Of a stretch of DNA of 49,928 nt, positions 33,798 through 42,020 are shown piece by piece (positions within the stretch are counted from its first letter, which is position 1; each line of letters starts with the position of its first letter). A model generated the notes under the pieces. That model ran no database searches. It was not told the DNA's origin and worked only from the letters and a program-made list of their open reading frames with translations. Source of the DNA: an uncultured Polaribacter sp. (GTDB lineage Bacteria > Bacteroidota > Bacteroidia > Flavobacteriales > Flavobacteriaceae); assembly GCF_947497125.1 (NCBI RefSeq), contig NZ_CANMFI010000008.1, positions 1-49,928 on the forward strand. Direction: 5' to 3'. The position numbers and the translations under genes are program-made.

Positions 33798-34487
33798 TTA
33801 CGCTGGATCGTTTAACAAATCTAAAAACTCTACCGATTTAGCCTCCATTTGATACACAACCTTATCTGTTCTTACCACTAAATGATTGTAAGTTATGTAA
33901 GCAATAATACCAACAATTAAACCAGCAACAGTGGTTGTCATTGCGGTATACAACCCGTCAGACAATAATTTTATATCTATTTGCCCACCTGCATTAGCTA
34001 TTTCATGTATGGCAACAATCATACCTATTACAGTACCTAAAAAACCAATCATAGGCGCAGCACCGGCAATTGTTGCCAAAACACTTACATTTTTTTCTAA
34101 TTGATACACCTCTAACTTACCTGCTGTTTCTATGGCTGTATTAATATCATCTAAAGGCTTGCCAATTCTAGAAATACCTTTACCAATTAACCTAGCTGTT
34201 GGTGTATTTTTACTTTTACAAAGTGCGTTTGCAGCTGCTAAATTACCATCAGAAACATCACTTTTTATTTGATTCATAAAATTTTCGTCAATTTTAGAGG
34301 CCGCTAAAATGGCAAAAAAACGTTCGAAGTAGATATACAAAGCTACTATTAACAAAATAAACAGCAACGCAATAATTAACTGCCCACCAACACCACCATC
34401 TGCGATTAACGAATAAATAGAGAGTGTTTTTTTACTAGAAACTGCCTCGTTTAAAAGCGGTGTATTTTCTTGAATAAATAATATCAT
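33798..34487 (-). CDS. exbB: MotA/TolQ/ExbB proton channel protein
   Basis: A 229-residue inner-membrane protein with three hydrophobic segments: about 36-54 (QLIIALLFILLIVALYIYF), 133-160 (VLATIAGAAPMIGFLGTVIGMI, the conserved ExbB/TolQ core) and 178-200 (YTAMTTTVAGLIVGIIAYI). It forms the proton channel with ExbD. It is the first gene of the exbB-exbD-tonB operon. The upstream gap (34488-34571) contains a 9-bp hairpin (AATTGCTTT / AAAGCAATT) near 34536-34557 and no promoter that I can recognise. Confidence 0.92.
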   Translation of the reverse strand: MILFIQENTPLLNEAVSSKKTLSIYSLIADGGVGGQLIIALLFILLIVALYIYFERFFAILAASKIDENFMNQIKSDVSDGNLAAANALCKSKNTPTARLIGKGISRIGKPLDDINTAIETAGKLEVYQLEKNVSVLATIAGAAPMIGFLGTVIGMIVAIHEIANAGGQIDIKLLSDGLYTAMTTTVAGLIVGIIAYITYNHLVVRTDKVVYQMEAKSVEFLDLLNDPA

Positions 34488-34571
34488 TAAAAAGTTATTT
34501 AAATTTATAAATGAATAACGGAGATTCCTTTTTAAAATTGCTTTAAAAAAAGCAATTAACTATGTATCAAA

Positions 34572-34609
34572 AAAAATGCCATTCTGTAGTTACACAAAAT
34601 GACATTTTT
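34572..34609 (-). terminator. Intrinsic terminator after nhaD
   Basis: A 16-bp stem (arms 34572-34587 and 34594-34609, with G-U pairs on the minus strand), six-base loop, followed on the minus strand by a run of T. It separates nhaD from the exbB operon. The plus strand could also form a hairpin, but no plus-strand gene ends here. Confidence 0.85.
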
Positions 34610-34628
34610 ACTTTTTTATCTTATCAAA

Positions 34629-36032
34629 TTAAAATAATGTTCTTGTTACCATAAAAGCTGCAGAACCAACCACAAAACCAATTAAAGCCAACCAAGATAT
34701 TTTTTTAAAATACCAAAAGAAATCTATTTTTTCCATTCCCATTGCTACAACACCTGCAGCAGAACCAATGATTAACATTGAACCTCCTGTACCTGCAGAA
34801 AAAGCTATAAAGTGCCATAACTCATTATCTAAAGGCTCAGAAAACATTCCTAAACTTGCAGCCACCAAAGGTACATTGTCAATAATAGCAGAACCAACAC
34901 CTAACAACATAACCACCAAATCAGAAACACCTGTTACACCAGTTGTGTGCATTTCTGTACCCATCATTGGTATTGAATCTTGAAGCGTTGATGCAAAATT
35001 AAAAAGAATTCCTAAAGACTCTAAAGCAGCAACTGCCATCAATATACCTAAGAAAAATAAGATACTAGGCATTTCTATTTTTGATAATGAATGGTGCACA
35101 GGACTATGATGTGCATTTTCATCTGATTCTCCTGAATTAAAATCTGTCATCGAAAATTTAGAACGACTGTAGATTTCAGCAAAAGTAGCCACTACTGCTA
35201 AAGACAACATCATACCTACATAAGGTGGCAAATGAGTTACTGTTTTAAAAACAGGCACAAACAAAATAGCTCCTAAACCTAAATATAACATTCTTGCACT
35301 GTGCATGCTTTTTGGCTTTTCAACTTCATTTTCATCAAAATCGATGTCTCCTTTAAAAGCAGGTAAAAATGAAGCTATAAAAGTAGGAACTGCCATACAT
35401 AATAAAGAAGGCAATAATAAATACTCTATTAACTTTAACGTAGTTACTTTTTTACCAATCCAAAGCATTGTTGTGGTAACATCTCCGATAGGAGACCAAG
35501 CACCACCTGCATTAGCTGCAATAATAATTAAACCTGTAAACCAGATTCTTTCATCTCTATTTTTAACAATTTTCTGTAAAATTGAAATCAATACAATAGT
35601 CGCTGTAAGGTTGTCAATTATTGCCGATAATATAAAAGCTAAAATAGCAAACATCCACAAAAGCTTCTTTTTACTTTTAAAATTTACATAGCCTTTTATC
35701 GTAGAAAAACCATCGAAATAATCAATAATTTCTACAATAGTCATGGCACCTAAAAGAAATACTAAAATTTCTGCAGTTTTACCTAAATGGTGTAATAGTG
35801 TTTCTTCTACCAAATGCAACTTATCTGCATGAATCATAGAAGCAAATCCGTCTACTAAACCATGTTTACTAGAATCGAACCAGTTTGTAAAATTATCTAC
35901 ACCTAACGCCACCAATGCCCAACAGACTGCCATCATAATTAAGGCAGGTATTAGTTTATCTAACTTTATGTTGTGCTCTAAAGTAATGGCTAAATACCCC
36001 ATTACAAATACAATAATAATTACTGATTCCAT
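34629..36032 (-). CDS. nhaD: Sodium:proton antiporter NhaD
   Basis: A 467-residue membrane protein with about twelve to thirteen helices of the NhaD/ArsB ion-transporter group. Characteristic segments are AILAFILSAIIDNLTATIVLIS, NAGGAWSPIGDVTTTMLWIG, VGSAIIDNVPLVAASLGM and SAGTGGSMLIIGSAAGV, the paired half-helix motifs around the ion path. It exports Na+ in exchange for H+ and is common in marine bacteria. It is 16 bases downstream of the amino-acid dehydrogenase gene and may be cotranscribed with it. Confidence 0.92.
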   Translation of the reverse strand: MESVIIIVFVMGYLAITLEHNIKLDKLIPALIMMAVCWALVALGVDNFTNWFDSSKHGLVDGFASMIHADKLHLVEETLLHHLGKTAEILVFLLGAMTIVEIIDYFDGFSTIKGYVNFKSKKKLLWMFAILAFILSAIIDNLTATIVLISILQKIVKNRDERIWFTGLIIIAANAGGAWSPIGDVTTTMLWIGKKVTTLKLIEYLLLPSLLCMAVPTFIASFLPAFKGDIDFDENEVEKPKSMHSARMLYLGLGAILFVPVFKTVTHLPPYVGMMLSLAVVATFAEIYSRSKFSMTDFNSGESDENAHHSPVHHSLSKIEMPSILFFLGILMAVAALESLGILFNFASTLQDSIPMMGTEMHTTGVTGVSDLVVMLLGVGSAIIDNVPLVAASLGMFSEPLDNELWHFIAFSAGTGGSMLIIGSAAGVVAMGMEKIDFFWYFKKISWLALIGFVVGSAAFMVTRTLF

Positions 36033-36048
36033 TTTTTTTATTTTTAAT

Positions 36049-37275
36049 TTATATCAATTCTTTTAGCGCTATTTCAAACGCTGTTTCACTTATTTTAGTT
36101 TTTGATGCACTTCTTGCAAAGGTTCTTTGCAGTGCCTTTTTAATAACACTCGAGGTATCTTCAAAAATAGCCTCATCGGTCATTGCTACTCTTCTCTCCA
36201 TAAAATAGGCAAATACTCTTGCCATACCGCAATTAGAGATAAAATCTGGAATTAAACTAACTTTTTTATCAGTATCTTCCATAATAGATCCAAAGAAAAT
36301 TTCTTTATCTGCAAATGGCACATTTGCACCACAAGAAATTACCTCTAAACCACTTGCAATCATTTTATTTACTTGATCTTGTTGCACCAATCTTGAGGCC
36401 GCACAAGGAGCAAATATTTCACATGGAAGCTCCCATATTCTCTGATTAATCTCTTGAAAAGGAATCATATTTTGTGCCACCAAAGTATTCCCTTCTTTTT
36501 GTAAAAATAAGGTTTTTATTTCTTCAAAAGAAAATCCGCTTTCATTAATTAACCCTCCGTCTCTATCAATAATTCCTACAACTTTGGCACCCATTTGCGC
36601 CAAGTAATATGCTGCTGCAGAACCTACGTTACCAAAGCCTTGCACAACAGCTCGTTTACCTACAACAGAACCGCCATAAATATCATAATAATGTTTTACT
36701 GCTTCGGCAACACCAAAACCAGTAATCATGTCTGCTACCGTAAATTTCTTTAACACGTTAGGTGAGTAATTTTTACTTTCTAACACCTTAATTACACCAT
36801 GCCTTAACTGGCCAATTCTGTTTATTTTATCCGCTTCTGTCGGCTTAAAGTGACCATTAAAAACTCCTTCTTGCGGATGCCAAACACCCACATCTTCTGT
36901 CATCGGTATCACTTCATGTATTTCATCTACATTTAAATCGCCACCGGTACCATAATAATTTTTTAACAATGGCGAAACAGCCTTGTACCAACGCTCTAAA
37001 ACACCTTTTTTACGAGGATCTTGCGGATTAAAATTAATTCCTGATTTTGCTCCTCCGATTGCGGGTCCAGAAACCGTAAACTTTACTTCCATTGTTTTTG
37101 CAAGAGACAGTACTTCATTCATATCTAAACCCTCTCGCATTCTTGTTCCGCCACCTGCAGCACCACCTCTTAGAGAGTTAATAACTGTCCATCCTTCTGC
37201 CTCTGTTTCAGAATCTTTCCAGTTAAAAACAATTTCTGGCTGTTTATTCTCATATATTTTTAATAATTCTTTCAT
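36049..37275 (-). CDS. Glu/Leu/Phe/Val family dehydrogenase
   Basis: A 408-residue NAD(P)-dependent amino-acid dehydrogenase that interconverts an amino acid with its keto acid and ammonia. GGGTRMREGL (41-50), GPAIGGAKSGINFNPQDPR (70-88) with the catalytic Lys K77, the Asp-containing GTGGDLNVDE, and the Rossmann GFGNVGSAAAYYLAQMGA are visible. From sequence alone it could be a glutamate or a leucine-type enzyme; the length and GGAKSGI motif do not decide. It has its own consensus promoter immediately after the anmK stop codon, leaving a leader of about 130 bases with a small hairpin. Confidence 0.88.
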   Translation of the reverse strand: MKELLKIYENKQPEIVFNWKDSETEAEGWTVINSLRGGAAGGGTRMREGLDMNEVLSLAKTMEVKFTVSGPAIGGAKSGINFNPQDPRKKGVLERWYKAVSPLLKNYYGTGGDLNVDEIHEVIPMTEDVGVWHPQEGVFNGHFKPTEADKINRIGQLRHGVIKVLESKNYSPNVLKKFTVADMITGFGVAEAVKHYYDIYGGSVVGKRAVVQGFGNVGSAAAYYLAQMGAKVVGIIDRDGGLINESGFSFEEIKTLFLQKEGNTLVAQNMIPFQEINQRIWELPCEIFAPCAASRLVQQDQVNKMIASGLEVISCGANVPFADKEIFFGSIMEDTDKKVSLIPDFISNCGMARVFAYFMERRVAMTDEAIFEDTSSVIKKALQRTFARSASKTKISETAFEIALKELI

Positions 37276-37413
37276 TCTAAAATTTTAAATAAATTAACTT
37301 TCTTTTTTGTTCGTTTAAACAATTTTAATCTTTCATTAAAAACCCCTTCTGGGGCAAAGCTAAAGTTGATTCATTTTATGATCTTTAAAATTAAATTTTA
37401 GGAGGAAACTATA

Positions 37414-37443
37414 CAAACTTACAGTAAAAAAATGAGTGCTCAA
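37414..37443 (-). promoter_or_regulatory. Bacteroidota-type promoter of the amino-acid dehydrogenase
   Basis: Minus strand: TTG (37443-37441), 19 bases, TAAGTTTG (37421-37414). The -33 element lies five bases from the anmK stop codon. Between the expected start (about 37407) and the ATG at 37275, the leader contains CCCCAGAAGGGG followed by TTTTT (near 37334-37352), a short terminator-like hairpin. Confidence 0.7.
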
Positions 37444-37447
37444 ATTT

Positions 37448-38509
37448 TTAATTAGGATAAAAAATTTCTCCTGACGAATGATTTTTACGAGCACCAGTAA
37501 CAGATTTTAAACAATTTACTTGATTATCAACTCTTAACAAGCCTAAAAAGGCAAAAATAAGTGCTTCTTTAAAATTGATCAATGTAACTTCTGGCAATAT
37601 TAAATTAACTTTTTTATAACGTTTTATTTCGGCTATCAAAAAAGTATTAAAAGCGCCACCACCAGTTACCAAAACAGTAGCTTCTTTTGGCAATTCATTT
37701 GCTATAGCCCAAGCAATATGATCTGTAAATGTTCTTAAAATATCTGTAGGATTTGCATCACTTGCTACTAACTTTGGAAAAACATGTTCTTGCACCCACT
37801 CTAACCCTAATGATTTTGGCGCTTCTTTTTGATAATAAGACAATGCTTTTAACTCTTTTGATACAGAGGTTAAGATGGAACCCGAGGCAGCTATTTGCCC
37901 ACCATCATCAAAATCAAAACCTAATTCTTTAGCGTATTTATTAAGAACAATGTTTACCGCACAAATATCATATGCAATCCTTTTGCCATTTGTATGATAA
38001 GAAATGTTTGAAAAACCGCCAAGGTTTAAACAATAGTCGTAATCAGCAAAAAGCAACTCATCGCCAATAGGCACCAGTGGCGCTCCCTGACCACCCAATT
38101 GCACGTCTTGCGTTCTAAAATCACAAACTACTTTTTGATTGGTTTTATTTGCTATTACCTGCCCATTTCCCACTTGCAGAGTTCGGCCTTTTTTAGGCTC
38201 ATGTAATACAGTATGACCGTGAGACGCAATAAAGTCGATTTTAGCAATTTTATAATTCGCTACAAACTTATTGACAGTAGCCCCTAAAAGATCACCATAA
38301 TTAAGATCTAACTCTAATAACTTATCCGAAGAAAAATGAATAGCCTCTTGCAAAGTAAACTTCCATTCTTTATTATAAGATACAGTCTCTGAATGCAAAA
38401 TGCTAAAATTTTGAAAGTTATTGTTATCAAATTCTACATACACTAAATCAATACCATCTAAAGAAGTGCCAGACATAATGCCTATAGCAAATACAGGTTT
38501 TTTAATCAT
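37448..38509 (-). CDS. anmK: Anhydro-N-acetylmuramic acid kinase
   Basis: A 353-residue kinase that phosphorylates 1,6-anhydro-MurNAc during cell-wall recycling. IGIMSGTSLDGIDLVYVEF near the start is the AnmK ATP/sugar motif; ASHGHTVLHEP, CDFRTQDVQLGGQGAPLVPIGD, NLGGFSNISY and VLVTGGGAFNTFL are family segments. The reading frame stays open about 80 codons further upstream, but that part overlaps the divergent acyl-CoA dehydrogenase gene and does not resemble AnmK; the ATG at 38509 gives the normal protein start (MIKKPVFAIG). Confidence 0.93.
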   Translation of the reverse strand: MIKKPVFAIGIMSGTSLDGIDLVYVEFDNNNFQNFSILHSETVSYNKEWKFTLQEAIHFSSDKLLELDLNYGDLLGATVNKFVANYKIAKIDFIASHGHTVLHEPKKGRTLQVGNGQVIANKTNQKVVCDFRTQDVQLGGQGAPLVPIGDELLFADYDYCLNLGGFSNISYHTNGKRIAYDICAVNIVLNKYAKELGFDFDDGGQIAASGSILTSVSKELKALSYYQKEAPKSLGLEWVQEHVFPKLVASDANPTDILRTFTDHIAWAIANELPKEATVLVTGGGAFNTFLIAEIKRYKKVNLILPEVTLINFKEALIFAFLGLLRVDNQVNCLKSVTGARKNHSSGEIFYPN

Positions 38510-38555
38510 ATCTGTAAAATTAATAAATTCTAATGAAAATATGTTACGAAATCGA

Positions 38556-38563
38556 TATCTTTG
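38556..38563 (+). promoter_or_regulatory. Probable -7 element of the acyl-CoA dehydrogenase gene
   Basis: TATCTTTG matches TAnnTTTG, 37 bases before the ATG at 38601. No TTG is found at the normal -33 spacing, so this is a half-supported promoter in the 91-base gap between two divergent genes. Confidence 0.4.
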
Positions 38564-38600
38564 ACACTTAAAGTTACGAATAACATAAAAATACACATAC

Positions 38601-39743
38601 ATGGATTTTAGTTTAACCGAAGAACACATCATGATACGTGATGCCGCAAGAGATTTTGCACAAACAGAATTATTACCAGGCGTTATCGAAAGAGACAACA
38701 AACAAGAATTTCCGAATTCATTGGTAAAAAAAATGGGCGATTTAGGATTCATGGGGATTATGGTAGACCCTAAATATGGCGGAAGTGGTATGGATACTAT
38801 TTCTTACATATTGATTATGGAAGAACTTTCTAAAATAGACGCATCTGCCTCTGTTATTGTCTCTGTAAACAACTCTTTAGTTTGTTACGGACTAGAAAGC
38901 TACGCTTCTGAAGCACAAAAACAAAAATACTTAACCAAATTAGCTACCGGAGAGTTTGTAGGCGCCTTTTGCTTAAGTGAACCCGAAGCTGGTTCTGATG
39001 CTACATCGCAAACAACTACTGCAGAAGATAAAGGTGATCATTATATTATTAACGGTACAAAAAACTGGATAACAAGTGGCGGTAGAGCCGATGTATACCT
39101 AGTTATTGCACAAACCGATAGAGAAAAAGGACACCGAGGTATTAATGCTTTTATTGTAGAAAAAGGCACAGAAGGTTTTCATATCGGACCTAAAGAAGAC
39201 AAGTTAGGTATTCGTGGTTCAGACACACACACCTTACAATTTAACGATGTAAAAGTACCCAAAGAAAATAGAATTGGCGAAGATGGTTTCGGATTTAAAT
39301 TCGCCATGAAAACCCTTTCTGGAGGTAGAATTGGTATTGCCGCTCAAGCACTTGGCATTGCTGCCGGAGCGTATGAATTAGCTTTAAAATACTCGAAAGA
39401 ACGCAAAGCTTTTGGTACAGAAATATGCAATCATCAAGCAATTGCCTTTAAATTAGCAGATATGTATACCGAAATAGAAGCTGCTAGAATGCTAGTTACC
39501 AAGGCGGCTTGGGACAAAGACCAGGGCAATAATTACGACATGTCTAGCGCAATGGCTAAACTATACGCATCTAAAGTTGCTATGGAACAAACAGTAGAAG
39601 CGGTACAAATTCATGGTGGTAACGGCTTTGTTAAAGATTACCATGTAGAACGTTTAATGCGCGATGCAAAAATTACTCAAATCTATGAAGGAACTTCAGA
39701 AATTCAGAAAATTGTAATTTCTCGCGGAGTTATTAAAGGATAA
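38601..39743 (+). CDS. Short-chain acyl-CoA dehydrogenase
   Basis: A 380-residue FAD flavoenzyme that introduces a double bond in an acyl-CoA during fatty-acid or branched-chain amino-acid oxidation. FCLSEPEAGSDATSQTT and WITSGGRADVYLV are FAD/substrate motifs; KLGIRGSDTHTLQF and AFGTEICNHQAIAFKLADM are conserved; the catalytic base is E363 in QIYEGTSEIQKIVISR. The pattern is closest to butyryl-CoA dehydrogenase. It stands alone on the plus strand, divergent from anmK and ending at its own terminator. Confidence 0.93.
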   Translation: MDFSLTEEHIMIRDAARDFAQTELLPGVIERDNKQEFPNSLVKKMGDLGFMGIMVDPKYGGSGMDTISYILIMEELSKIDASASVIVSVNNSLVCYGLESYASEAQKQKYLTKLATGEFVGAFCLSEPEAGSDATSQTTTAEDKGDHYIINGTKNWITSGGRADVYLVIAQTDREKGHRGINAFIVEKGTEGFHIGPKEDKLGIRGSDTHTLQFNDVKVPKENRIGEDGFGFKFAMKTLSGGRIGIAAQALGIAAGAYELALKYSKERKAFGTEICNHQAIAFKLADMYTEIEAARMLVTKAAWDKDQGNNYDMSSAMAKLYASKVAMEQTVEAVQIHGGNGFVKDYHVERLMRDAKITQIYEGTSEIQKIVISRGVIKG

Positions 39744-39768
39744 AAAAACAGTTCCTAGTTTAAAACAC

Positions 39769-39797
39769 AAATCCACCTTTCTATATAAGGTGGATTT
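39769..39797 (+). terminator. Intrinsic terminator of the acyl-CoA dehydrogenase gene
   Basis: Arms AAATCCACCTT (39769-39779) and AAGGTGGATTT (39787-39797) with a seven-base loop, followed by a T-run to 39802. Confidence 0.88.
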
Positions 39798-39803
39798 TTT
39801 TTA

Positions 39804-39890
39804 TGGCGCAACCTTTCAGGTCAGGCTTTTCGCACTCGCTTCCCGATAAAAATCGGGAGAGCTCAAACAATCGCTTCAATCCTTTGCGCA
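39804..39890. repeat. Structured REP-like element
   Basis: An 87-base block bounded by TGGCGCAA (39804-39811) and TTTGCGCA (39883-39890), containing GGTCAGGCTTTTCGCACTCGC, an inner perfect hairpin TCCCGATAAAAATCGGGA (39841-39858), AGCTCAAACAA and CGCTTCAATCC. Its composition is clearly more G+C rich than the surroundings. It fills the gap between two convergent genes and stops five bases from the truA stop codon. The inner hairpin is nearly the same as that in the two tRNA-like fragments. I recall similar blocks with a variable central hairpin in other Bacteroidota genomes, without being able to check. Confidence 0.6.
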
Positions 39891-39894
39891 AAAG

Positions 39895-40686
39895 CTAATC
39901 GAATGAATCATAAAACTGAACATCAAACAGCTGTAACCCAGAAGAAGGTGCATTGTGCCTCATAAATAACCTATCGTTATCTTCTTGTAACGAAGCCTCT
40001 ATAAAATTAAAATCGCAGTTTCCTTTACCCAATTCAAACAACGTTGCCATTATCAATCTAATTTGATAACGCAAAAAACCTTTTCCCTTTACCTTTAATA
40101 TATATGATTTTTCTGGAAAAAAATTTGCAGTCAATATCGTATTCTCTACAATTTCACAAACATCAATAACTCTTTTAAAAATAGTATTTTCTGAAGGTCT
40201 AGTACAATATTTATGAAAATAATGTTCCCCTTCAAAAAGTTTCGCAGCAGTCATCATCGCATCAATATCTAATATTTGATCAATATTTACCATAAAAGGT
40301 GCCGCAAACGGATGATTTTTTTGTCCAAATGAAAAATAATAATGATACTCTTTAACCTTTGGCGCGTTAATAACATTAAAACTATGAGGTACTTTTTTAA
40401 AAGAAACAGCTCTAAAATCTGGAGAGAAATTAGAATTCAAAGAAGATAAAAACAACTTTTCCTCTAACTCTATGTCTACAAACAACTGAATATAGTAGGT
40501 ATTTGCAGAAACCTTTGCATCGGTCCTACCAACTCCTATAGTCTTAAAAACAACTTCTTTAAAAACATAAGACAAACTTTTATCTACCATTTCATGCAGT
40601 GTTTTTGCGTTTGTTTGCTTTTGCCAACCCGAAAAACGGAAACCAAGAAATTGAATACCAACAAGGTAAGAATATGAATATTTCAT
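39895..40686 (-). CDS. truA: tRNA pseudouridine synthase, TruA family
   Basis: A 263-residue TruA-type enzyme that converts uridine to pseudouridine in the tRNA anticodon arm (positions 38-40 in E. coli). The catalytic Asp is D56 in GVGRTDAKVSA, where TruA usually has GRTDAGVHA, so two positions next to the catalytic residue differ. FRFSGWQKQ and KGKGFLRYQIRLIMATLFELGKG match the family. The M1 start fits the family N-terminus. A full promoter lies so close (TTTG five bases before the ATG) that the mRNA may be leaderless. Confidence 0.88.
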   Translation of the reverse strand: MKYSYSYLVGIQFLGFRFSGWQKQTNAKTLHEMVDKSLSYVFKEVVFKTIGVGRTDAKVSANTYYIQLFVDIELEEKLFLSSLNSNFSPDFRAVSFKKVPHSFNVINAPKVKEYHYYFSFGQKNHPFAAPFMVNIDQILDIDAMMTAAKLFEGEHYFHKYCTRPSENTIFKRVIDVCEIVENTILTANFFPEKSYILKVKGKGFLRYQIRLIMATLFELGKGNCDFNFIEASLQEDNDRLFMRHNAPSSGLQLFDVQFYDSFD

Positions 40687-40691
40687 ACCTA

Positions 40692-40722
40692 CAAAAGTAC
40701 AATAATTACATTTTTTTTACAA
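40692..40722 (-). promoter_or_regulatory. Bacteroidota-type promoter of truA
   Basis: Minus strand: TTG (40722-40720), 20 bases, TACTTTTG (40699-40692). The end of the -7 element is only five bases from the truA ATG at 40686, predicting a leaderless or nearly leaderless transcript. Confidence 0.65.
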
Positions 40723-40822
40723 AACAGGCATTTTTATGAATATCTTAAAATCATATACTGTTTTTTTGACAACTTCATATTTTAAACCACTCAATAATAA
40801 AAAAATAAACTTATCACAATAT

Positions 40823-40881
40823 AACCCCCCTTTTTTTGAGGGGTTGTTTTTAAAAAACATACTTTTTAAAAAACAACCCCT
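40823..40881. promoter_or_regulatory. Long inverted repeat between divergent truA and porin promoters
   Basis: AGGGGTTGTTTTT (40839-40851) is complementary to AAAAACAACCCCT (40869-40881), a 13-bp stem that touches the -33 element of the porin promoter. A further AACCCC at 40823-40828 can pair with the same GGGGTT. It lies upstream of both divergent promoters, so it is a candidate operator or structural element rather than a transcript hairpin. Confidence 0.5.
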
Positions 40882-40910
40882 TGCAGATGTAAAATAAATA
40901 TTTACTTTTG
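40881..40910 (+). promoter_or_regulatory. Bacteroidota-type promoter of the porin-glnK-amtB group
   Basis: TTG (40881-40883), 19 bases, TACTTTTG (40903-40910). The expected start is near 40917, giving an A-rich leader of about 50 bases without a Shine-Dalgarno sequence before the ATG at 40969. Confidence 0.8.
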
Positions 40911-40968
40911 GCATAACAAAACAAACAACACAACTTAAAACAAACAACAAAATTTAAAAACAAAAATT

Positions 40969-41952
40969 ATGAAAAAAATTATTTTTACACTATTACTAAC
41001 AAGCAGCTTAGTTATAAGCGCTCAAGAAAAAGAAGAAAAAGGAACTTTTACATTAAGCGGTTCAGTAGATGTATACCACAGTAGCAATCTTAAAAGTGGT
41101 TCTCTAGGTTCTGTAGGCATCTTATCTGATGTACCCGCAAATGGCTTTGGTTTAGGTATGGTAAATACCATTTTTGCTTACGAAAAAGGAAAAGCCGGAG
41201 TTGTTGCTGATTTGGCTTATGGCCCAAGAGCAAATGCAGCAAATGCTTATGATGGTGCTATCAACCAATTATATGCCTATTACAATGCAACAGATAAATT
41301 AAAGATAACTTTAGGGCAATTTAACACGTTTTACGGTTATGAAGTAATTTCTCCTGCGAGTAACTTTAATTATTCTGTATCTTATTTATTTAATGCAGGT
41401 CCTTTTTCGCACACCGGTTTAAGATTAGATTATGCTAGCTCAGAAGATTTATCTTTTATGTTGGCAATTACAAATCCACACGGAATCACTTCAGGAGCAA
41501 ACACTCAAGGAAATGATTATCAATTAGGTGGTCAAGTAGGTTACAAAGGCCAGTACTTTAATGTAGCTTATGGCGCTGATGGTTTTGGGTTTAAAGATGT
41601 ATTATACCTAGACTATACAGGTGGTTTCGATGTATCAGAATCTTTCTTTTTAGGAATAAATGCAGCTTACGCTAACTCTAGCGATGCAGATGCAGGATAC
41701 CAAGGTGTAGCTTTATATTTACAAAACACTTTCTCTGATACTTTTTCTTTAGGTTTAAGACCAGAGTTTTTTACTACTACTTCTGGATCAGGAGATGCTA
41801 GTCAATCTGCATACACACTTACAGCTAACAAATCATTAACTTCTAGCCTAAATATAATTGCAGAAGTAAGATATGACACTTCTGATGACGTTACTTTCTT
41901 TGGAAAAGAGAACGTTACAGGTGCAACATTAGCAGCAGTTTATTCTTTCTAA
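40969..41952 (+). CDS. Outer-membrane beta-barrel porin (BBP2/OmpL-like)
   Basis: A 327-residue exported protein: signal peptide KKIIFTLLLTSSLVISAQ (cleavage after about residue 18), then alternating amphipathic strands typical of a beta-barrel (GTFTLSGSVDVYHSSNL, ITLGQFNTFYGYEVISP, FFLGINAAYANSSD, SLGLRPEFFTTTSG) and a C-terminal strand ending AAVYSF, with a terminal Phe as in many outer-membrane barrels. It is probably a diffusion channel; its place at the head of the P-II/ammonium-channel group suggests uptake of nitrogen compounds. Solute specificity is inference. Confidence 0.82.
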   Translation: MKKIIFTLLLTSSLVISAQEKEEKGTFTLSGSVDVYHSSNLKSGSLGSVGILSDVPANGFGLGMVNTIFAYEKGKAGVVADLAYGPRANAANAYDGAINQLYAYYNATDKLKITLGQFNTFYGYEVISPASNFNYSVSYLFNAGPFSHTGLRLDYASSEDLSFMLAITNPHGITSGANTQGNDYQLGGQVGYKGQYFNVAYGADGFGFKDVLYLDYTGGFDVSESFFLGINAAYANSSDADAGYQGVALYLQNTFSDTFSLGLRPEFFTTTSGSGDASQSAYTLTANKSLTSSLNIIAEVRYDTSDDVTFFGKENVTGATLAAVYSF

Positions 41953-41966
41953 AACTAATAAATATG

Positions 41967-41994
41967 AAGCCTATAAAGCATGCTTTATAGGCTT
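41967..41994 (+). terminator. Strong palindrome between porin and glnK
   Basis: Perfect 14-base arms AAGCCTATAAAGCA / TGCTTTATAGGCTT, 14 bases after the porin stop codon. It is followed by TAAAAAATT, not by a T-run, so it may act as a partial terminator or mRNA-stability hairpin that sets the porin to channel ratio. Confidence 0.6.
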
Positions 41995-42020
41995 TAAAAA
42001 ATTAACTAAATCAATTAATA

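Noticed and set aside
38510..38752. N-terminal extension of the anmK reading frame by about 80 codons
   Set aside because: It overlaps the beginning of the divergent acyl-CoA dehydrogenase gene, has no AnmK-like residues, and the ATG at 38509 gives the normal family start.
40717..40950. 77-codon open frame on the minus strand
   Set aside because: It runs through the truA promoter, the long palindrome and the porin promoter, is low in complexity and resembles nothing known.
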